Assembly (NCBI RefSeq): GCF_031453675.1
Contig: NZ_JAVIZX010000001.1
Span: forward strand, 558,001-622,000
Origin: Paracidovorax wautersii
GTDB lineage: Bacteria > Pseudomonadota > Gammaproteobacteria > Burkholderiales > Burkholderiaceae_C
DNA: 64,000 nt
Direction of reading: 5' to 3'
This document shows positions 25,991-34,972 of the stretch, piece by piece. A program made the translations under genes and the position numbers. The notes under the pieces were generated by a model that saw only the letters and a list, made by a program, of their open reading frames with translations, was not told the origin of the DNA and searched no databases. Position 1 is the first letter of the stretch; the number at the start of each line of letters is the position of its first letter.

Positions 25991-26886
25991 CCGTGGTACT
26001 CCTCGCGCAGCAGGCGCATCAGGTATTGGCCGTAGCCGTTCTTCTTCAGAGGTGCGGCGAGCTTCTCGACCTGGGCGGCGTCGATGAACCCGCCGCGCCA
26101 AGCGATTTCTTCTGGACAGGCGATCTTCAGTCCCTGGCGTTGCTCCAACGTGGCAATAAACTGACCAGCCTCCAGGAGGCTTTCGTGCGTGCCCGTATCC
26201 AGCCAGGCATAGCCACGCTTCATGATTTGCACGTTGAGGCGACCCTGGTCCAGGTAGGCTTGATTCACCGCCGTGATCTCCAGTTCGCCGCGGGCGCTGG
26301 GCCTGACGGATTTGGCGATGTCCACGACCTGCTGGTCGTAGAAATACAGGCCGGTGACGGCGTAGTTGCTCCTCGGTTCCGTTGGCTTTTCCTCCACGCT
26401 CACCGCGCGGCCGGACGCGTCGAAGGCGACCACGCCATAGCGTTCAGGGTCGTGCACGTGATAAGCGAAGACCGTAGCGCCGCTGGGTTGCGCATCGGCG
26501 GCACCCAGCAGTTGCTGCAGGTCGTGGCCGTAAAAGATGTTGTCGCCCAACACCAGGGCGCTCGGCGCCCCATCCAGAAACTGCTCGCCGATGAGGAAGG
26601 CTTGGGCCAGCCCGTCAGGGCTGGGCTGCACGGCGTACTGCAGATTCATTCCCCACTGGCTGCCATCACCCAGCAATTGCTGGAACCGCGGCGTGTCCTG
26701 CGGCGTGCTGATGATCAACACATCGCGGATCCCGCCAAGCATCAGCGTGCTCAGGGGGTAATAGATCATGGGCTTGTCGTAGACCGGCAACAGTTGCTTG
26801 CTGATGGCCAGCGTGGCCGGGTGCAGGCGCGTGCCGGAACCGCCGGCCAGAATGATGCCCTTGCGTCGTGTGGTCTGTGATGTCAT
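25987..26886 (-). CDS. rfbA: Glucose-1-phosphate thymidylyltransferase
   Basis: 299 aa. First enzyme of the dTDP-L-rhamnose pathway: dTTP plus glucose-1-phosphate gives dTDP-glucose. The nucleotide-binding motif is [16 protein letters not shown], with [27 protein letters not shown] and the sugar-binding VEEKP and [10 protein letters not shown]. Length fits RmlA. The ATG at 26886 is chosen because upstream codons overlap rfbD in a frame without homology. The 22-bp spacer after rfbD and the 4-bp overlap with rfbC indicate one transcript. Confidence 0.96.
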   Translation of the reverse strand: MTSQTTRRKGIILAGGSGTRLHPATLAISKQLLPVYDKPMIYYPLSTLMLGGIRDVLIISTPQDTPRFQQLLGDGSQWGMNLQYAVQPSPDGLAQAFLIGEQFLDGAPSALVLGDNIFYGHDLQQLLGAADAQPSGATVFAYHVHDPERYGVVAFDASGRAVSVEEKPTEPRSNYAVTGLYFYDQQVVDIAKSVRPSARGELEITAVNQAYLDQGRLNVQIMKRGYAWLDTGTHESLLEAGQFIATLEQRQGLKIACPEEIAWRGGFIDAAQVEKLAAPLKKNGYGQYLMRLLREEYHG

Positions 26887-26908
26887 TTTTTGCGCTCGTC
26901 GGGCTATG

Positions 26909-27799
26909 TCACATCGTCTCGCGCAGCATGCGCGCGACGCCTTCTTCCCAGTGCGGCAAGTGCAGGCCGAAGGCGGCCTGCAGCTTATGGGTATCCAGCC
27001 TGGAGTTCGCCGGTCGCCGGGCTGGCGTCGGGAAGGCACTGGTCGGTACCGCCTTGACCGCCTCTGGACCGGCCTTGAGCTCCACCCCCATGGCTTGCGC
27101 TGTCGCCAGAACAAAACGCGCATAGCCGTGCCAAGTGGTCTCGCCACCGGCCACCGCGTGGTACAGCCCATGCTTGGACGGATCTTCCTGCGTGGCACGG
27201 ATCGCGTGGGCAGTGATGTCGGCCAGCAACTCTGCCCCGGTAGGGGCGCCATACTGGTCATCGATGACCGTCAGGCTATCGCGCTCCTTGGCCAGGCGCA
27301 GCATGGTCTTGGCGAAATTACCGCCTCTTGCCGCATAGACCCAGCTCGTGCGAAAGATCAGGTGTCGGCTGCACTGCTGAACGATCAGTTGCTCGCCCTC
27401 CAGCTTCGTCTGGCCATAGACGCTGAGCGGGCCGGTAGGGTCCGATTCCTGCCTAGGCGTCGTGCCACTGCCGTCGAAGACGTAGTCGGTGGAGTAATGG
27501 ACCATCAACGCGCCCAGTTCCTCGGCCACTTGGGCCAAGGCACCGGGTGTGGTCGCGTTGAGCTTGCGCGCCAATTCCACCTCGGCTTCTGCCTTGTCCA
27601 CCGCAGTGTGGGCAGCAGCATTGACGATCACGTCAGGGCGCAAGCGCCGCACCGTGTCGGCCACCTCGTCAGGCTGGCTGAAGTCAGCAGGGTAATCGGT
27701 GCTGTCGTGATCGAGCGCAACGAGTTCGCCCAGCGGAGCCAGGCTCCGCTGCAGCTCCCAGCCAACCTGTCCGCCCTTGCCTAGTAACAGCAGCTTCAT
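26909..27799 (-). CDS. rfbD: dTDP-4-dehydrorhamnose reductase
   Basis: 296 aa. Last step of dTDP-L-rhamnose synthesis: NAD(P)H-dependent reduction of the 4-keto group. It is an extended SDR with the cofactor motif [12 protein letters not shown] near residue 6, YSTDYVFDG near 100 and the catalytic YGQTK (Tyr and Lys) near 125. The C-terminal [17 protein letters not shown] is also typical. The start at 27799 overlaps the rfbB stop as ATGA; a longer frame upstream has no SDR sequence. Confidence 0.96.
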   Translation of the reverse strand: MKLLLLGKGGQVGWELQRSLAPLGELVALDHDSTDYPADFSQPDEVADTVRRLRPDVIVNAAAHTAVDKAEAEVELARKLNATTPGALAQVAEELGALMVHYSTDYVFDGSGTTPRQESDPTGPLSVYGQTKLEGEQLIVQQCSRHLIFRTSWVYAARGGNFAKTMLRLAKERDSLTVIDDQYGAPTGAELLADITAHAIRATQEDPSKHGLYHAVAGGETTWHGYARFVLATAQAMGVELKAGPEAVKAVPTSAFPTPARRPANSRLDTHKLQAAFGLHLPHWEEGVARMLRETM

Positions 27800-28869
27800 G
27801 CCGCAGCCTTGCTCTCGTCGTACTGTTTTTCGACCCACTCGCGGTAGGCGCCACTCTGCACGTTGCGCACCCAATCGCCATGGGAGAGATACCACTGCAC
27901 CGTCTTGCGAATCCCGGACTCGAAAGTCTCCGCAGGCTTCCAGCCCAGTTCGCGTTCGAGCTTGCGTGCATCGATGGCATAGCGACGATCGTGGCCAGGG
28001 CGGTCGGTGACGTAGGTGATCTGTTCCTTGTACGGCTTGCCGTCAGCGCGGGGGCTCAGGTCGTCGAGCAGCGCGCAGACCGTGTGCACGATCTCGATGT
28101 TGGGTTTTTCGTTCCAGCCGCCCACGTTGTAGGTCTCACCCAGGCGCCCGGCCTCCAGCACGCGGCGGATGGCGCTGCAGTGGTCCTTCACATAGAGCCA
28201 GTCGCGGATCTGCATGCCGTCGCCATATACCGGCAGGTTCTTGCCCGCCAGCGCGTTGACGATCATCAGCGGGATGAGTTTTTCGGGGAAGTGGAACGGC
28301 CCGTAGTTGTTGGAGCAGTTGGTCGTGAGCACCGGCAGGCCGTAGGTATGGTGCCAGGCGCGCACCAGGTGGTCGCTGGCGGCCTTGCTCGCCGAATAGG
28401 GACTGTTGGGTTCGTAGGTGCTGTCTTCGGTGAAGGCAGGATCGTCTTTGGACAGCGATCCGTAGACCTCGTCCGTAGAAACATGCAGGAACCGGAACGC
28501 CGCCTTGCTCTCAGGCGCTAGACTTGCCCAATAGGCCCGCACGGCCTCCAGCAGGCGGAACGTGCCCAGCACATTCGTCTGGATGAAGTCTTCTGGCCCG
28601 TGGATGGACCGGTCCACATGCGACTCTGCAGCGAAGTTCACCACCGCACGGGGCTGGTGCTCGGCCAGAAGCCGCGTCAGCAGTTCGCTGTCGCCGATGT
28701 CTCCCTGCACGAAGATATGGCGTGCATCCCCCTCCAGGGACGACAGGGTCTCCAGGTTGCCGGCATATGTCAGCTTGTCGAGATTGATGACAGGCTCATC
28801 GCTGGCAGCGAGCCAGTCCAGAACGAAGTTGGCGCCGATGAAGCCGGCGCCGCCGGTGACCAGAATCAT
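27796..28869 (-). CDS. rfbB: dTDP-glucose 4,6-dehydratase
   Basis: 357 aa. Second step of dTDP-L-rhamnose synthesis, forming dTDP-4-keto-6-deoxyglucose with bound NAD. It carries [15 protein letters not shown] at the N-terminus, [21 protein letters not shown] and the catalytic [27 protein letters not shown] and VGGWNEKPN are further dehydratase hallmarks. It is the first gene of the eight-gene minus-strand cluster rfbBDAC-wzm-wzt-fusion-GT4. The promoter should lie in the upstream gap. Confidence 0.97.
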   Translation of the reverse strand: MILVTGGAGFIGANFVLDWLAASDEPVINLDKLTYAGNLETLSSLEGDARHIFVQGDIGDSELLTRLLAEHQPRAVVNFAAESHVDRSIHGPEDFIQTNVLGTFRLLEAVRAYWASLAPESKAAFRFLHVSTDEVYGSLSKDDPAFTEDSTYEPNSPYSASKAASDHLVRAWHHTYGLPVLTTNCSNNYGPFHFPEKLIPLMIVNALAGKNLPVYGDGMQIRDWLYVKDHCSAIRRVLEAGRLGETYNVGGWNEKPNIEIVHTVCALLDDLSPRADGKPYKEQITYVTDRPGHDRRYAIDARKLERELGWKPAETFESGIRKTVQWYLSHGDWVRNVQSGAYREWVEKQYDESKAAA

Positions 28870-29259
28870 GGGATGCGTAATTTGGAGCGCGCGTAAGCGC
28901 GGAACCGGCGATTATGTAACGCAAATCTGTAACACTGCCGTAAGCAGACGAGAGAACTGCGTCAGACATCGCCGCTTCCTGAATTAGGGCTTTGCACCTA
29001 AAACTTCCTGAAAGTTTGCTTTTTATGCAGTTTTTCCGCCGGCAGGGTTGAATTTGCATGCTGGGGAATATGTGCTGAAGTGATCAGCACAATCTGTTCG
29101 GACGGCTGGCGCACAGCGACAGCGCTTGGGGGAAGCCGTCAGGGATCGCCCGTCGAGAGCAGCCCCAGTGCTGCACCGCAGCATGGCAGTCTGGAGCCTG
29201 TGGAGTAGAGTCGGCTACGAGACCGACCACTCACCCAACGAGACAAGGGGAGGCAGCAC
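28870..29259. other. Divergent intergenic region between the O-antigen operon and the TetR gene
   Basis: 390 bp without a credible gene. On the minus strand a CATAAT hexamer at 28911-28916 could be the -10 of the rfb operon (leader about 35 nt), but no good -35 is seen. A GCGCTTACGCGC inverted repeat (around 28887-28900) sits in the leader. On the plus side GAGACAAGGGGAGG just before 29260 is the tetR ribosome-binding site. I do not see a clear TetR-type operator palindrome by eye. Confidence 0.45.
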
Positions 29260-29928
29260 ATGGCGAAAAAGCCGCCGCGGCGCACGGCCGAACGCATTCT
29301 GGAAGCCAGCCAGGAGCTGTTCAATCGCTTTGGCGAACCCAACGTCTCCACCTCGGCCATATCTGCCGAGCTGCACATCAGCCCCGGCAATCTCTACTAC
29401 CACTATCCTGCCAAGGACGAACTCGTGAATGCGCTGTTCGGCCGGTACGAGCAGTCGATCAATGCGCTGCTGGCCACTGCGGACGACGTGAACGACATCG
29501 AGGATGCCTGGTTCTTCATGCGCACGCTGTTCGAGCTGATCTGGCAGTACCGCTTCCTGTACCGCGATCTCAACGACCTGCTGTCCAAAAACCGCCGCCT
29601 GGAGACACAGTTCCAGGCCGTGCTGCAAAACAAGACGCGCGCAGTGCATGCCATGCTCGATGCCCTGCGGCGCGCCGACGCATTGCACATGCCCCCCGAA
29701 GAGGTTCACCCCACCGCGACCAGCATGGTGGTCGTACTCACCTACTGGCTCAACTTCGAGTACGTGCGCGCCCCCCGGCACGCCCTGGAGCCCGGCAACG
29801 CCCAGGCCGCGCTCCTGCGCGGTGCACGCCATGTCCTCAGCCTGCTCATGCCCTATCTGGACGAAGGGCAGCAGGCCCATCTGGCGGTGCTGTCGCAGGC
29901 CTATGCGACCGCCGCGCCCGCGGTCTGA
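29260..29928 (+). CDS. TetR/AcrR family transcriptional regulator
   Basis: 222 aa. The N-terminal helix-turn-helix (about residues 8-56) reads RTAERILEASQELFNRFGEPNVSTSAISAELHISPGNLYYHYPAKDEL, the standard TetR DNA-binding domain. The rest is all-helical and would form the ligand and dimer domain (Phe/Tyr-rich, FELIWQYRFLYRDLNDL). A strong ribosome-binding site precedes it. The next gene, coding for a TPR-like protein, starts 7 bp after the stop, so the two are probably co-transcribed. The ligand is unknown. The FYRDLNDL/NKT region recalls regulators near polyhydroxyalkanoate or fatty-acid genes, but nothing here proves that. Confidence 0.9.
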   Translation: MAKKPPRRTAERILEASQELFNRFGEPNVSTSAISAELHISPGNLYYHYPAKDELVNALFGRYEQSINALLATADDVNDIEDAWFFMRTLFELIWQYRFLYRDLNDLLSKNRRLETQFQAVLQNKTRAVHAMLDALRRADALHMPPEEVHPTATSMVVVLTYWLNFEYVRAPRHALEPGNAQAALLRGARHVLSLLMPYLDEGQQAHLAVLSQAYATAAPAV

Positions 29929-29935
29929 GGACGGG

Positions 29936-30745
29936 ATGCCGCATCGCCTCACTGACAGCCCTGCGCCACCAGACCTTTCCTGGGCGCCCTTTCCTCACAC
30001 GGACCGCTATCCGTTCACGCCGCAGGAAGTGGCTGCGCAGTGGCACCTCCTACATGCTGGAGATGCGGAGCCCCTGCCGCAGGACCCCGCCGTGCTGCAG
30101 GCGTGGACCCTGTTCCACAGCGGCCATTTCGCCCGGGCTGAGCAGGCGGGCCTGGCTGCTGGCGGTGCGGGCCTGACGGTGGCCAACAAGGCGGCCATCA
30201 TCCATGCCCACTACCTGGAGCCCAGCGAGGCCGCACGGCTGGCCCGTCTTTCGATGGCGGCGGAGCGCGCCGCCCGGCAGGCGGACCACGCCCCCGGCAA
30301 CGCCAATGCATGGTTCTGGCATGCCTATGCGCTGGGCCGATACAGCCAGGGCATCAGCGTGGCCAAAGCCCTGGCGCAAGGGCTGGGCCTGGCCGTGCGT
30401 GACACCCTGCAGCGCGTGATCGACCTGTCTCCGCAGCATGCCGATGCCCGGCTGGCGCTGGGCGCATTCCATGCCGAGGTGATCGACAAGGTGGGAGATC
30501 TGGTCGGGCAAATGACCTTCGGAGCGCACCGCGCACAGGGCCTGCGGTACTTCCAGGAGGCGCTGGAGCTTCACCCCGCCACCGTCATCGGCAAGATCGA
30601 ATACGCCAATGCCCTGCTCATGCTCGGAGGGGATGCGCACATGCCGGAGGCCACCAGACTGTATGAAGCCGCAGCCCGCGCCAAGCCAATCGACGCGCTG
30701 GAGCATCTGGCCGTCGCGCTCGCACAGCAGGAGCTGGAAGGCTGA
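29936..30745 (+). CDS. TPR-like helical protein of unknown function
   Basis: 269 aa from the ATG at 29936, which has GAGGACGGG just upstream; a longer in-frame start would overlap tetR. No signal peptide and no membrane segment. The sequence consists of helix pairs with TPR-like patterns: AWTLFHSGHFARAEQAGL, AWFWHAYALGRYSQGISVAKAL, ARLALGAFHAEVIDKVGDLVG, GLRYFQEALELHPATVIGKIEYANALL, ATRLYEAAARAKPIDALEHLAVALAQ. It looks like a cytoplasmic scaffold. Coupling to tetR suggests shared regulation. I cannot name a partner. Confidence 0.8.
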   Translation: MPHRLTDSPAPPDLSWAPFPHTDRYPFTPQEVAAQWHLLHAGDAEPLPQDPAVLQAWTLFHSGHFARAEQAGLAAGGAGLTVANKAAIIHAHYLEPSEAARLARLSMAAERAARQADHAPGNANAWFWHAYALGRYSQGISVAKALAQGLGLAVRDTLQRVIDLSPQHADARLALGAFHAEVIDKVGDLVGQMTFGAHRAQGLRYFQEALELHPATVIGKIEYANALLMLGGDAHMPEATRLYEAAARAKPIDALEHLAVALAQQELEG

Positions 30746-30783
30746 GCAGCCGGGTTGTCCCGCCGCCGTCAGGAGCAGGACTT

Positions 30784-31560
30784 TCAGGCAGGCACGGGGG
30801 CGAGCCGGCGGGAGGCGATTTCCAGCAGACCGTCGAAGATCAGGTTCTCCACCAGTTGAAAGGGCCGCGTCATGCTCGGGGCCATCTTCCAGCCCGCGCC
30901 GCCGGTCATCATGCAGACCGGCTCCATGCCGCAGTGCTGTCTCAGGTGCTGGTACATGCGCTCCACCGCGCCTGCGATGGCGTACGTGCCTCCGCTGGTC
31001 AGGGCGTCGCTGGTGTTGGTGGGGAAGAGCCGGACCTCGCCGGTCGGCACATGCAGCCCGGCCGTGCCGGTTTCAAGCGCGCGCAGCATGATGCCGTGGC
31101 CCGGCAGGATCAGCCCGCCCATGAAGCGGCCCTCGGCGTCGATCGCCTCCACCGTGACCGCCGTACCCACCATCACCACGATGAGCGGCCGCGCCGGTCC
31201 CTGCGCCAGCATGCGGTGGCGCGCACCGATCATGGCCACCCAGCGGTCCGACCCCAGGCGGGAGGGATGGTCGTAGCCATTGACGAGGCCGGCCTCCTGG
31301 GCCGAAGACACCACCCACTGGGCCGGCACATCCCACAGCTCCATCTGTTCGACCACGCGGCGCTTGGCCGCATCGCCGGCCACCACGCAGCCCAGCATGC
31401 GCGTGGGCGCCGGCAGCCCCGCCCAGGCCCCTTCTGCCAGGCGATCGATGTGGTCGAGGAATTCGGCGCCATGGGCCCGCACGGAGGCCCCGGGTTGCGG
31501 TGCGTCGAACAGCGCCCACTTCAGGCGCGTATTGCCCACGTCGATGGCCAGGAAAGTCAT
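30784..31560 (-). CDS. coaX: Type III pantothenate kinase
   Basis: 258 aa. It phosphorylates pantothenate, the first step of coenzyme A synthesis, in bacteria lacking coaA. It belongs to the ASKHA fold: [19 protein letters not shown] with the phosphate-binding Asp7 and Asn10, then [12 protein letters not shown] and [26 protein letters not shown] with the catalytic-type Asp. [13 protein letters not shown] and [11 protein letters not shown] close the list. No birA partner lies upstream, unlike in many betaproteobacteria. The gene is monocistronic and convergent with the TPR gene. Confidence 0.95.
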   Translation of the reverse strand: MTFLAIDVGNTRLKWALFDAPQPGASVRAHGAEFLDHIDRLAEGAWAGLPAPTRMLGCVVAGDAAKRRVVEQMELWDVPAQWVVSSAQEAGLVNGYDHPSRLGSDRWVAMIGARHRMLAQGPARPLIVVMVGTAVTVEAIDAEGRFMGGLILPGHGIMLRALETGTAGLHVPTGEVRLFPTNTSDALTSGGTYAIAGAVERMYQHLRQHCGMEPVCMMTGGAGWKMAPSMTRPFQLVENLIFDGLLEIASRRLAPVPA

Positions 31561-31751
31561 GCGGCGGATTATCCCGAGTTTTCCGGCACGCCCCGGCGGT
31601 CCGAGTGCAATGCGTGACAGCCCTGCCAGCGCGATGCGGGCCCCTCCGCAGCGGCAGCGGGACGTGGGGGCTTATCTGACAGGCGCCTTGCTCCGGCTTC
31701 GCTACAGTGGTCGCTCGACGTTTTCAAGAAGCCACCACAGGAGCACATGCC

Positions 31752-32252
31752 ATGGGTCTTTTCCATTTCGTCAAGGAAGCGGGCGAAAAGCTGTTCGGCC
31801 ACGGCCGCGATGCCGCAGCAGCCACGCCAGCGACGCCCGCCGCACCAGCCCCGTCGCAGGAGGAGCTGAACGCCAAGGCCGGCCAGGCCATTGCGGCCTA
31901 CATCGCCACCCAGAACCTCGGTGTGCGCGACGTGCAGGTCACGTTCGACGGCCCGGCCGGCAATGTCACGGTGCGGGGCGAAGCGCCCGACCAGGCCGCC
32001 AAGGAGAAGGTCACGCTGTGCTGCGGCAACGTGGCCCACGTAACCAGCGTGGACAACCAGATGAGCGTGGCCCAGGAGGAACCTGAGGCCCAGTACCACG
32101 ACGTGATCCGTGGCGACACGCTCTCTGCCCTGGCCAAGAAGTACTACGGCAACGCGAACAAGTACCCCGCGATCTTCGAGGCCAATCAACCCATGCTGAC
32201 GCATCCCGACAAGATCTATCCGGGCCAGAAGCTGCGCATTCCGCGGCTGTAA
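31752..32252 (+). CDS. lysM: BON and LysM domain protein, Kbp/YgaU type
   Basis: 166 aa. It starts MGLFHFVKEAGEKLF, the usual N-terminus of the family. An Ala/Pro linker is followed by a BON domain (about residues 40-105, ALNVRDVQVTFDGPAGNVTVRGEAPDQ-like pattern) and a C-terminal LysM domain (about 113-165, YHDVIRGDTLSALAKKYYGNANKYPAIFEANQ). No signal peptide. The E. coli homologue is a cytoplasmic potassium-binding protein induced by osmotic stress, although automatic annotation often says peptidoglycan-binding. The ATG at 31752 follows a GGAGC site. A 9-bp stem hairpin lies behind the stop. Confidence 0.93.
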   Translation: MGLFHFVKEAGEKLFGHGRDAAAATPATPAAPAPSQEELNAKAGQAIAAYIATQNLGVRDVQVTFDGPAGNVTVRGEAPDQAAKEKVTLCCGNVAHVTSVDNQMSVAQEEPEAQYHDVIRGDTLSALAKKYYGNANKYPAIFEANQPMLTHPDKIYPGQKLRIPRL

Positions 32253-32267
32253 GGGTGTGGGCGACCA

Positions 32268-32288
32268 GGCTCCCGAGGGTCGGGAGCC
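32268..32288. terminator. Hairpin between convergent lysM and rhodanese genes
   Basis: Perfect 9-bp inverted repeat GGCTCCCGA / TCGGGAGCC with a GGG loop, starting 16 bp after the lysM stop. It lacks a T-run on either side, so it may act as a weak or rho-assisted bidirectional terminator, or as a 3' end stabiliser. Confidence 0.65.
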
Positions 32289-32396
32289 GCGTCGTCAGTG
32301 CTGCGCCTGGTATTCGGGGGTTGCGTCGGCGCCCGGCCAAGACGGCCTTCGCTGCAGCGGTGTCAGGGGCGTAGGGTGACGGTCGGCGGCCGCCCA

Positions 32397-32843
32397 TCAA
32401 CCTTGGCGCCATGGCAGGCCACGGAAGCGCCAGCCACCACGGCGGTTGCGGTGACCTTCCTCGTCGGCGTCGCCTTCGAAGCCTTCCAGGATGTTGTAGG
32501 CCGACAGCCCCAGCTCGGTGGCCCGCCGCGCGGCCGCTACGGAGCGCACGCCGCTGCGGCACAGCAGTACGGCCTTGCCGTCCGGTGGCACGGCGGCGCG
32601 GAGGGCGTTGTCAAAGCCGGGGTTGAGGGCCATGCCCGGCCAGTGCTTCCAGGGCACGGCGACCGCCCCCGGCACGAATCCCACCCAGTCGCGCTCGGCG
32701 TCGGTGCGCACGTCCACCAGCACGGCCTCACCGGACTGCACCCATTGCCACGCCAGTTGCGGCGTCACATCGCCCGCATAGCCTTCGGCGGGGCGCACGG
32801 TGTCTGGGATCGCAGCGGGGGTGGGTGTGGATGGGGTCGTCAT
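32397..32843 (-). CDS. Rhodanese-like domain protein
   Basis: 148 aa, a single rhodanese domain. The active-site loop is LLCRSGVRS with catalytic Cys95. The N-terminal part has VLVDVRTDAERDWVGFVPGAVAVPW, the CH2A-type motif, and it ends HRNRRGGWRFRGLPWRQG as in small proteobacterial rhodaneses. No signal peptide, so probably a cytoplasmic sulfur transferase that carries persulfide from thiosulfate or a cysteine desulfurase. The gene stands alone. Confidence 0.92.
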   Translation of the reverse strand: MTTPSTPTPAAIPDTVRPAEGYAGDVTPQLAWQWVQSGEAVLVDVRTDAERDWVGFVPGAVAVPWKHWPGMALNPGFDNALRAAVPPDGKAVLLCRSGVRSVAAARRATELGLSAYNILEGFEGDADEEGHRNRRGGWRFRGLPWRQG

Positions 32844-33017
32844 GGGGCCATTCTGGCAGAAGCGCCATGGTGAAGGTCTCGCGCTTCAAAGCGCATTCCA
32901 GCCTCATGGGCCACCTGCAAAGCGGCGACGGCCTGCGTTCCCCACGATCACCGAACGGCCGCTGGGCGCAACGGCTGCTGCCGGCAGCCGGCCCTGTGGA
33001 TCGGAACCGGCGCTGTG

Positions 33018-33998
33018 TCAGTCCCACTGCGGGGCGGGCTCGTCCTTCAAGCGGTTGCGCAGCTGCGCGTAGTCGGGCACCACGCTGCGCACCGTGTCCC
33101 AGAAGCGGGGGCTGTGGTCCATGACCCGTAGGTGCGACAGCTCGTGCGCCACCACGTAATCGATGACGCTCGGGCGGTAGTGCAGCAGCCGCCAATTCAG
33201 GCGGATGGAGCCGTCGGCCTTGGCGCTGCCCCAGCGCGTGTGTGCGTTGGACAGGCGCAGGCTGGTCCAGCGCACGCCCAGCAGCGGCGCGAAATGGTCC
33301 AGGCGTTCGGTGAAGCGCCGGCGGGCATCGCGCATCAGCCAGGCCTGCACGGCATCGCGCACCTGCGCGGGCGCGGCGCTGCGCGCCAGGCCCACGTGCA
33401 GTTGCCGTGCGCCTTCCGCCGTCTCCACCAGCGCGCCGCCCTTGCCGGAAAAACCGTGCGTGGGATCGAGCACCACGGTCAGCGGCTCGCCCAGGTAGGG
33501 CAGCACGGCGCCGTCGCCCCAGGCGATACGTGCGCTTTCCTGGCGCTGCTGGCGCTCCTGCGCCTCGCCCAACTTGCGCAGGATCCAGCCGGCTTTCTCG
33601 CGCAGCGCGGCATCGATGGCGGCCAGCGTCACCCAGCCCGGAGCGCGCACCGACAACCCGTCCGGCCCCACGCTGAAGCCGATGCTGCGCCGGCGTGCCC
33701 GCTGCAGCGCGTAGGCCACCACGGCATCGCCCAGCAGCACCTCGCGGCTGGCCTGGGGATGGCGGAAGATGGCCGGGGCGAGCAGCGTGCCCAGCGGCAC
33801 GCCGGGCACTGGCGGCCCTGCGGGCGCCGCAGGCCGCGCTATTGAATCAGGAGCTGCCAGCGCACGCAGGTCGGGCGCAACAGGCACTTTGGGCATCGAT
33901 TCACGCACCCGCTGACGGCGCGGCGCCGGCCCGGTCGCCGCAGGAGATTCGCCTGCCCCGCCGAACAGATCCAGCGCGAGCTGCACCAGCCGCTGCAT
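33018..33998 (-). CDS. YgjP-type (DUF45, SprT-like) zinc metallopeptidase
   Basis: 326 aa. The C-terminal two thirds match the YgjP/DUF45 family: RSIGFSVGPDGLSVRAPGWV, NAHTRWGSAKADGSIRLNWRL and the zinc motif VVAHELSHLRVMDHSPRFW. HELSH lies at residues 285-289 and a third His at 295. The first 90 residues are Pro/Ala-rich and poorly ordered, longer than in typical members. Probably a cytoplasmic or nucleoid-associated protease; function in this family is still unclear. It lies downstream of plsC with an intergenic repeat in between. Confidence 0.88.
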   Translation of the reverse strand: MQRLVQLALDLFGGAGESPAATGPAPRRQRVRESMPKVPVAPDLRALAAPDSIARPAAPAGPPVPGVPLGTLLAPAIFRHPQASREVLLGDAVVAYALQRARRRSIGFSVGPDGLSVRAPGWVTLAAIDAALREKAGWILRKLGEAQERQQRQESARIAWGDGAVLPYLGEPLTVVLDPTHGFSGKGGALVETAEGARQLHVGLARSAAPAQVRDAVQAWLMRDARRRFTERLDHFAPLLGVRWTSLRLSNAHTRWGSAKADGSIRLNWRLLHYRPSVIDYVVAHELSHLRVMDHSPRFWDTVRSVVPDYAQLRNRLKDEPAPQWD

Positions 33999-34038
33999 CA
34001 GCCTCCCACCGAGCCCAGCGCCGCGAGCGGCCCGTGAA

Positions 34039-34158
34039 ACTGGCGCGGCCCCGACCAGCGGACGCCGCGCAAGGGCCGCCCCGCCGCGCTGGCGTCGTCC
34101 CCCTTCCCACGCGCAGCGTGAGAGAAGGGGGAAGCCGCAACGCGGCTCAGGGGGTTGT
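34039..34158. repeat. GC-rich palindromic intergenic repeat behind plsC (copy 1)
   Basis: It begins ACTGGCGCGGCCCC and contains CAAGGGCCGCCCCG, then a large hairpin at 34098-34132: outer arms TCCCCCTTC and GAAGGGGGA, inner arms CACGC and GCGTG around GCA. It ends GCTCAGGGGG next to the plsC stop. A sequence with the same order of blocks lies behind the asparaginase gene (41920-42119) and a shorter relative behind glyS (36296-36395). Always placed directly downstream of a stop codon, it probably works as a terminator-type element. Confidence 0.75.
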
Positions 34159-34896
34159 TCATGGATACGCCTCGGGGTCCAGCCGCCGCATTTCCGCCTC
34201 GATCCACGCCTCGACCTCGCGCATCAGCTCATCCGGCTGGCGCCCTTCGCTGGAGATCGGCTGGCCGATGGACACGTCCACCGTGCCCGGACGCTTGATG
34301 AACGCCTTGCGCGGCCAGACCTTGGCCGAGGTGACGGCGATCGGCACCACAGGCACGCCGGCGTCCACCGCCAGGCGCGTGCCGCCGCTCTTGTACTGGC
34401 CCTTCTCGCCCCGGGCGGCGCGCGTGCCTTCGGGGAACATGATCACCCAGGTGCCCTGCCCCAGCAGCTTGCGCCCCTGCTGCAGCACCTTGACGAAGGC
34501 ACGGGCGCCATTGCCGCGGTCGATATGGATCATGTCCAGGCTGCCGATGGACCAGCCGAAGAACGGGATGCGCAGCAGCTCGCGCTTGAACACGTAGGCC
34601 AGCGGCCGGGGCATGATCGCGGGCATCAGAAAGGTCTCGTAGGTGGACTGGTGCTTGACCAGCAGCACCACGCCCTGCTTGGGGTCCGTCGGCAGGTGCT
34701 CCATGCCGGTGATGCGCGTGCGGATGCCCATGATGACGCGCGCCGCATCGACGCTCAGCTTGAGCCAGGCGCGCGCGATGCGGTAGCGCGTGCGCGTGCT
34801 CGCGCCGAACAGGCGCACCACCAGGATGAGCAGCGTGTAGGGCACGCAGGTGAGGGCCATCCAGAGCAGATGGACGATGGAACGGATCAGGGCCAT
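34159..34896 (-). CDS. plsC: 1-acyl-sn-glycerol-3-phosphate acyltransferase
   Basis: 245 aa. It converts lysophosphatidic acid to phosphatidic acid in phospholipid synthesis at the inner membrane. One or two N-terminal hydrophobic helices (LIRSIVHLLWMALTCVPYTLLILVV) anchor it. The acyltransferase motif I reads LVKHQSTYETF; the usual HX4D is HX4E here, a form common in betaproteobacterial PlsC. MIHIDRGNG, MFPEGTRAARGE and PVVPIAV are motifs II to IV. It follows gmhB on the same strand, 76 bp apart with a short dispersed repeat in the gap. Confidence 0.93.
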   Translation of the reverse strand: MALIRSIVHLLWMALTCVPYTLLILVVRLFGASTRTRYRIARAWLKLSVDAARVIMGIRTRITGMEHLPTDPKQGVVLLVKHQSTYETFLMPAIMPRPLAYVFKRELLRIPFFGWSIGSLDMIHIDRGNGARAFVKVLQQGRKLLGQGTWVIMFPEGTRAARGEKGQYKSGGTRLAVDAGVPVVPIAVTSAKVWPRKAFIKRPGTVDVSIGQPISSEGRQPDELMREVEAWIEAEMRRLDPEAYP

Positions 34897-34918
34897 GGAA
34901 GTGAAGAGTTGAAGTATT

Positions 34919-34972
34919 TTTAGGCGCTAGCGCTTATACAGCAAGCGCATATAGCTACCATTTTTATAGCAA
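34919..34972. repeat. Comamonadaceae short dispersed repeat, copy A (between gmhB and plsC)
   Basis: TTTAGGCGCTA followed by GCGCTTATACAGCAAGCGC, then ATATAGCTACC and ATTTTTATAGCA. The central part is an interrupted inverted repeat (AGCGCTT ... CAAGCGC) and the flanks TAGCTA/TATAGC form a second pair. It directly abuts the gmhB stop codon. Related copies are at 39715, 45608, 52750 and 61220 in this window. Confidence 0.85.

Noticed and set aside
29648-30745. Longer start for the TPR-like protein overlapping tetR
   Set aside because: The upstream part is Pro/Cys/Ser-rich shadow of tetR; the ATG at 29936 has a good ribosome-binding site.
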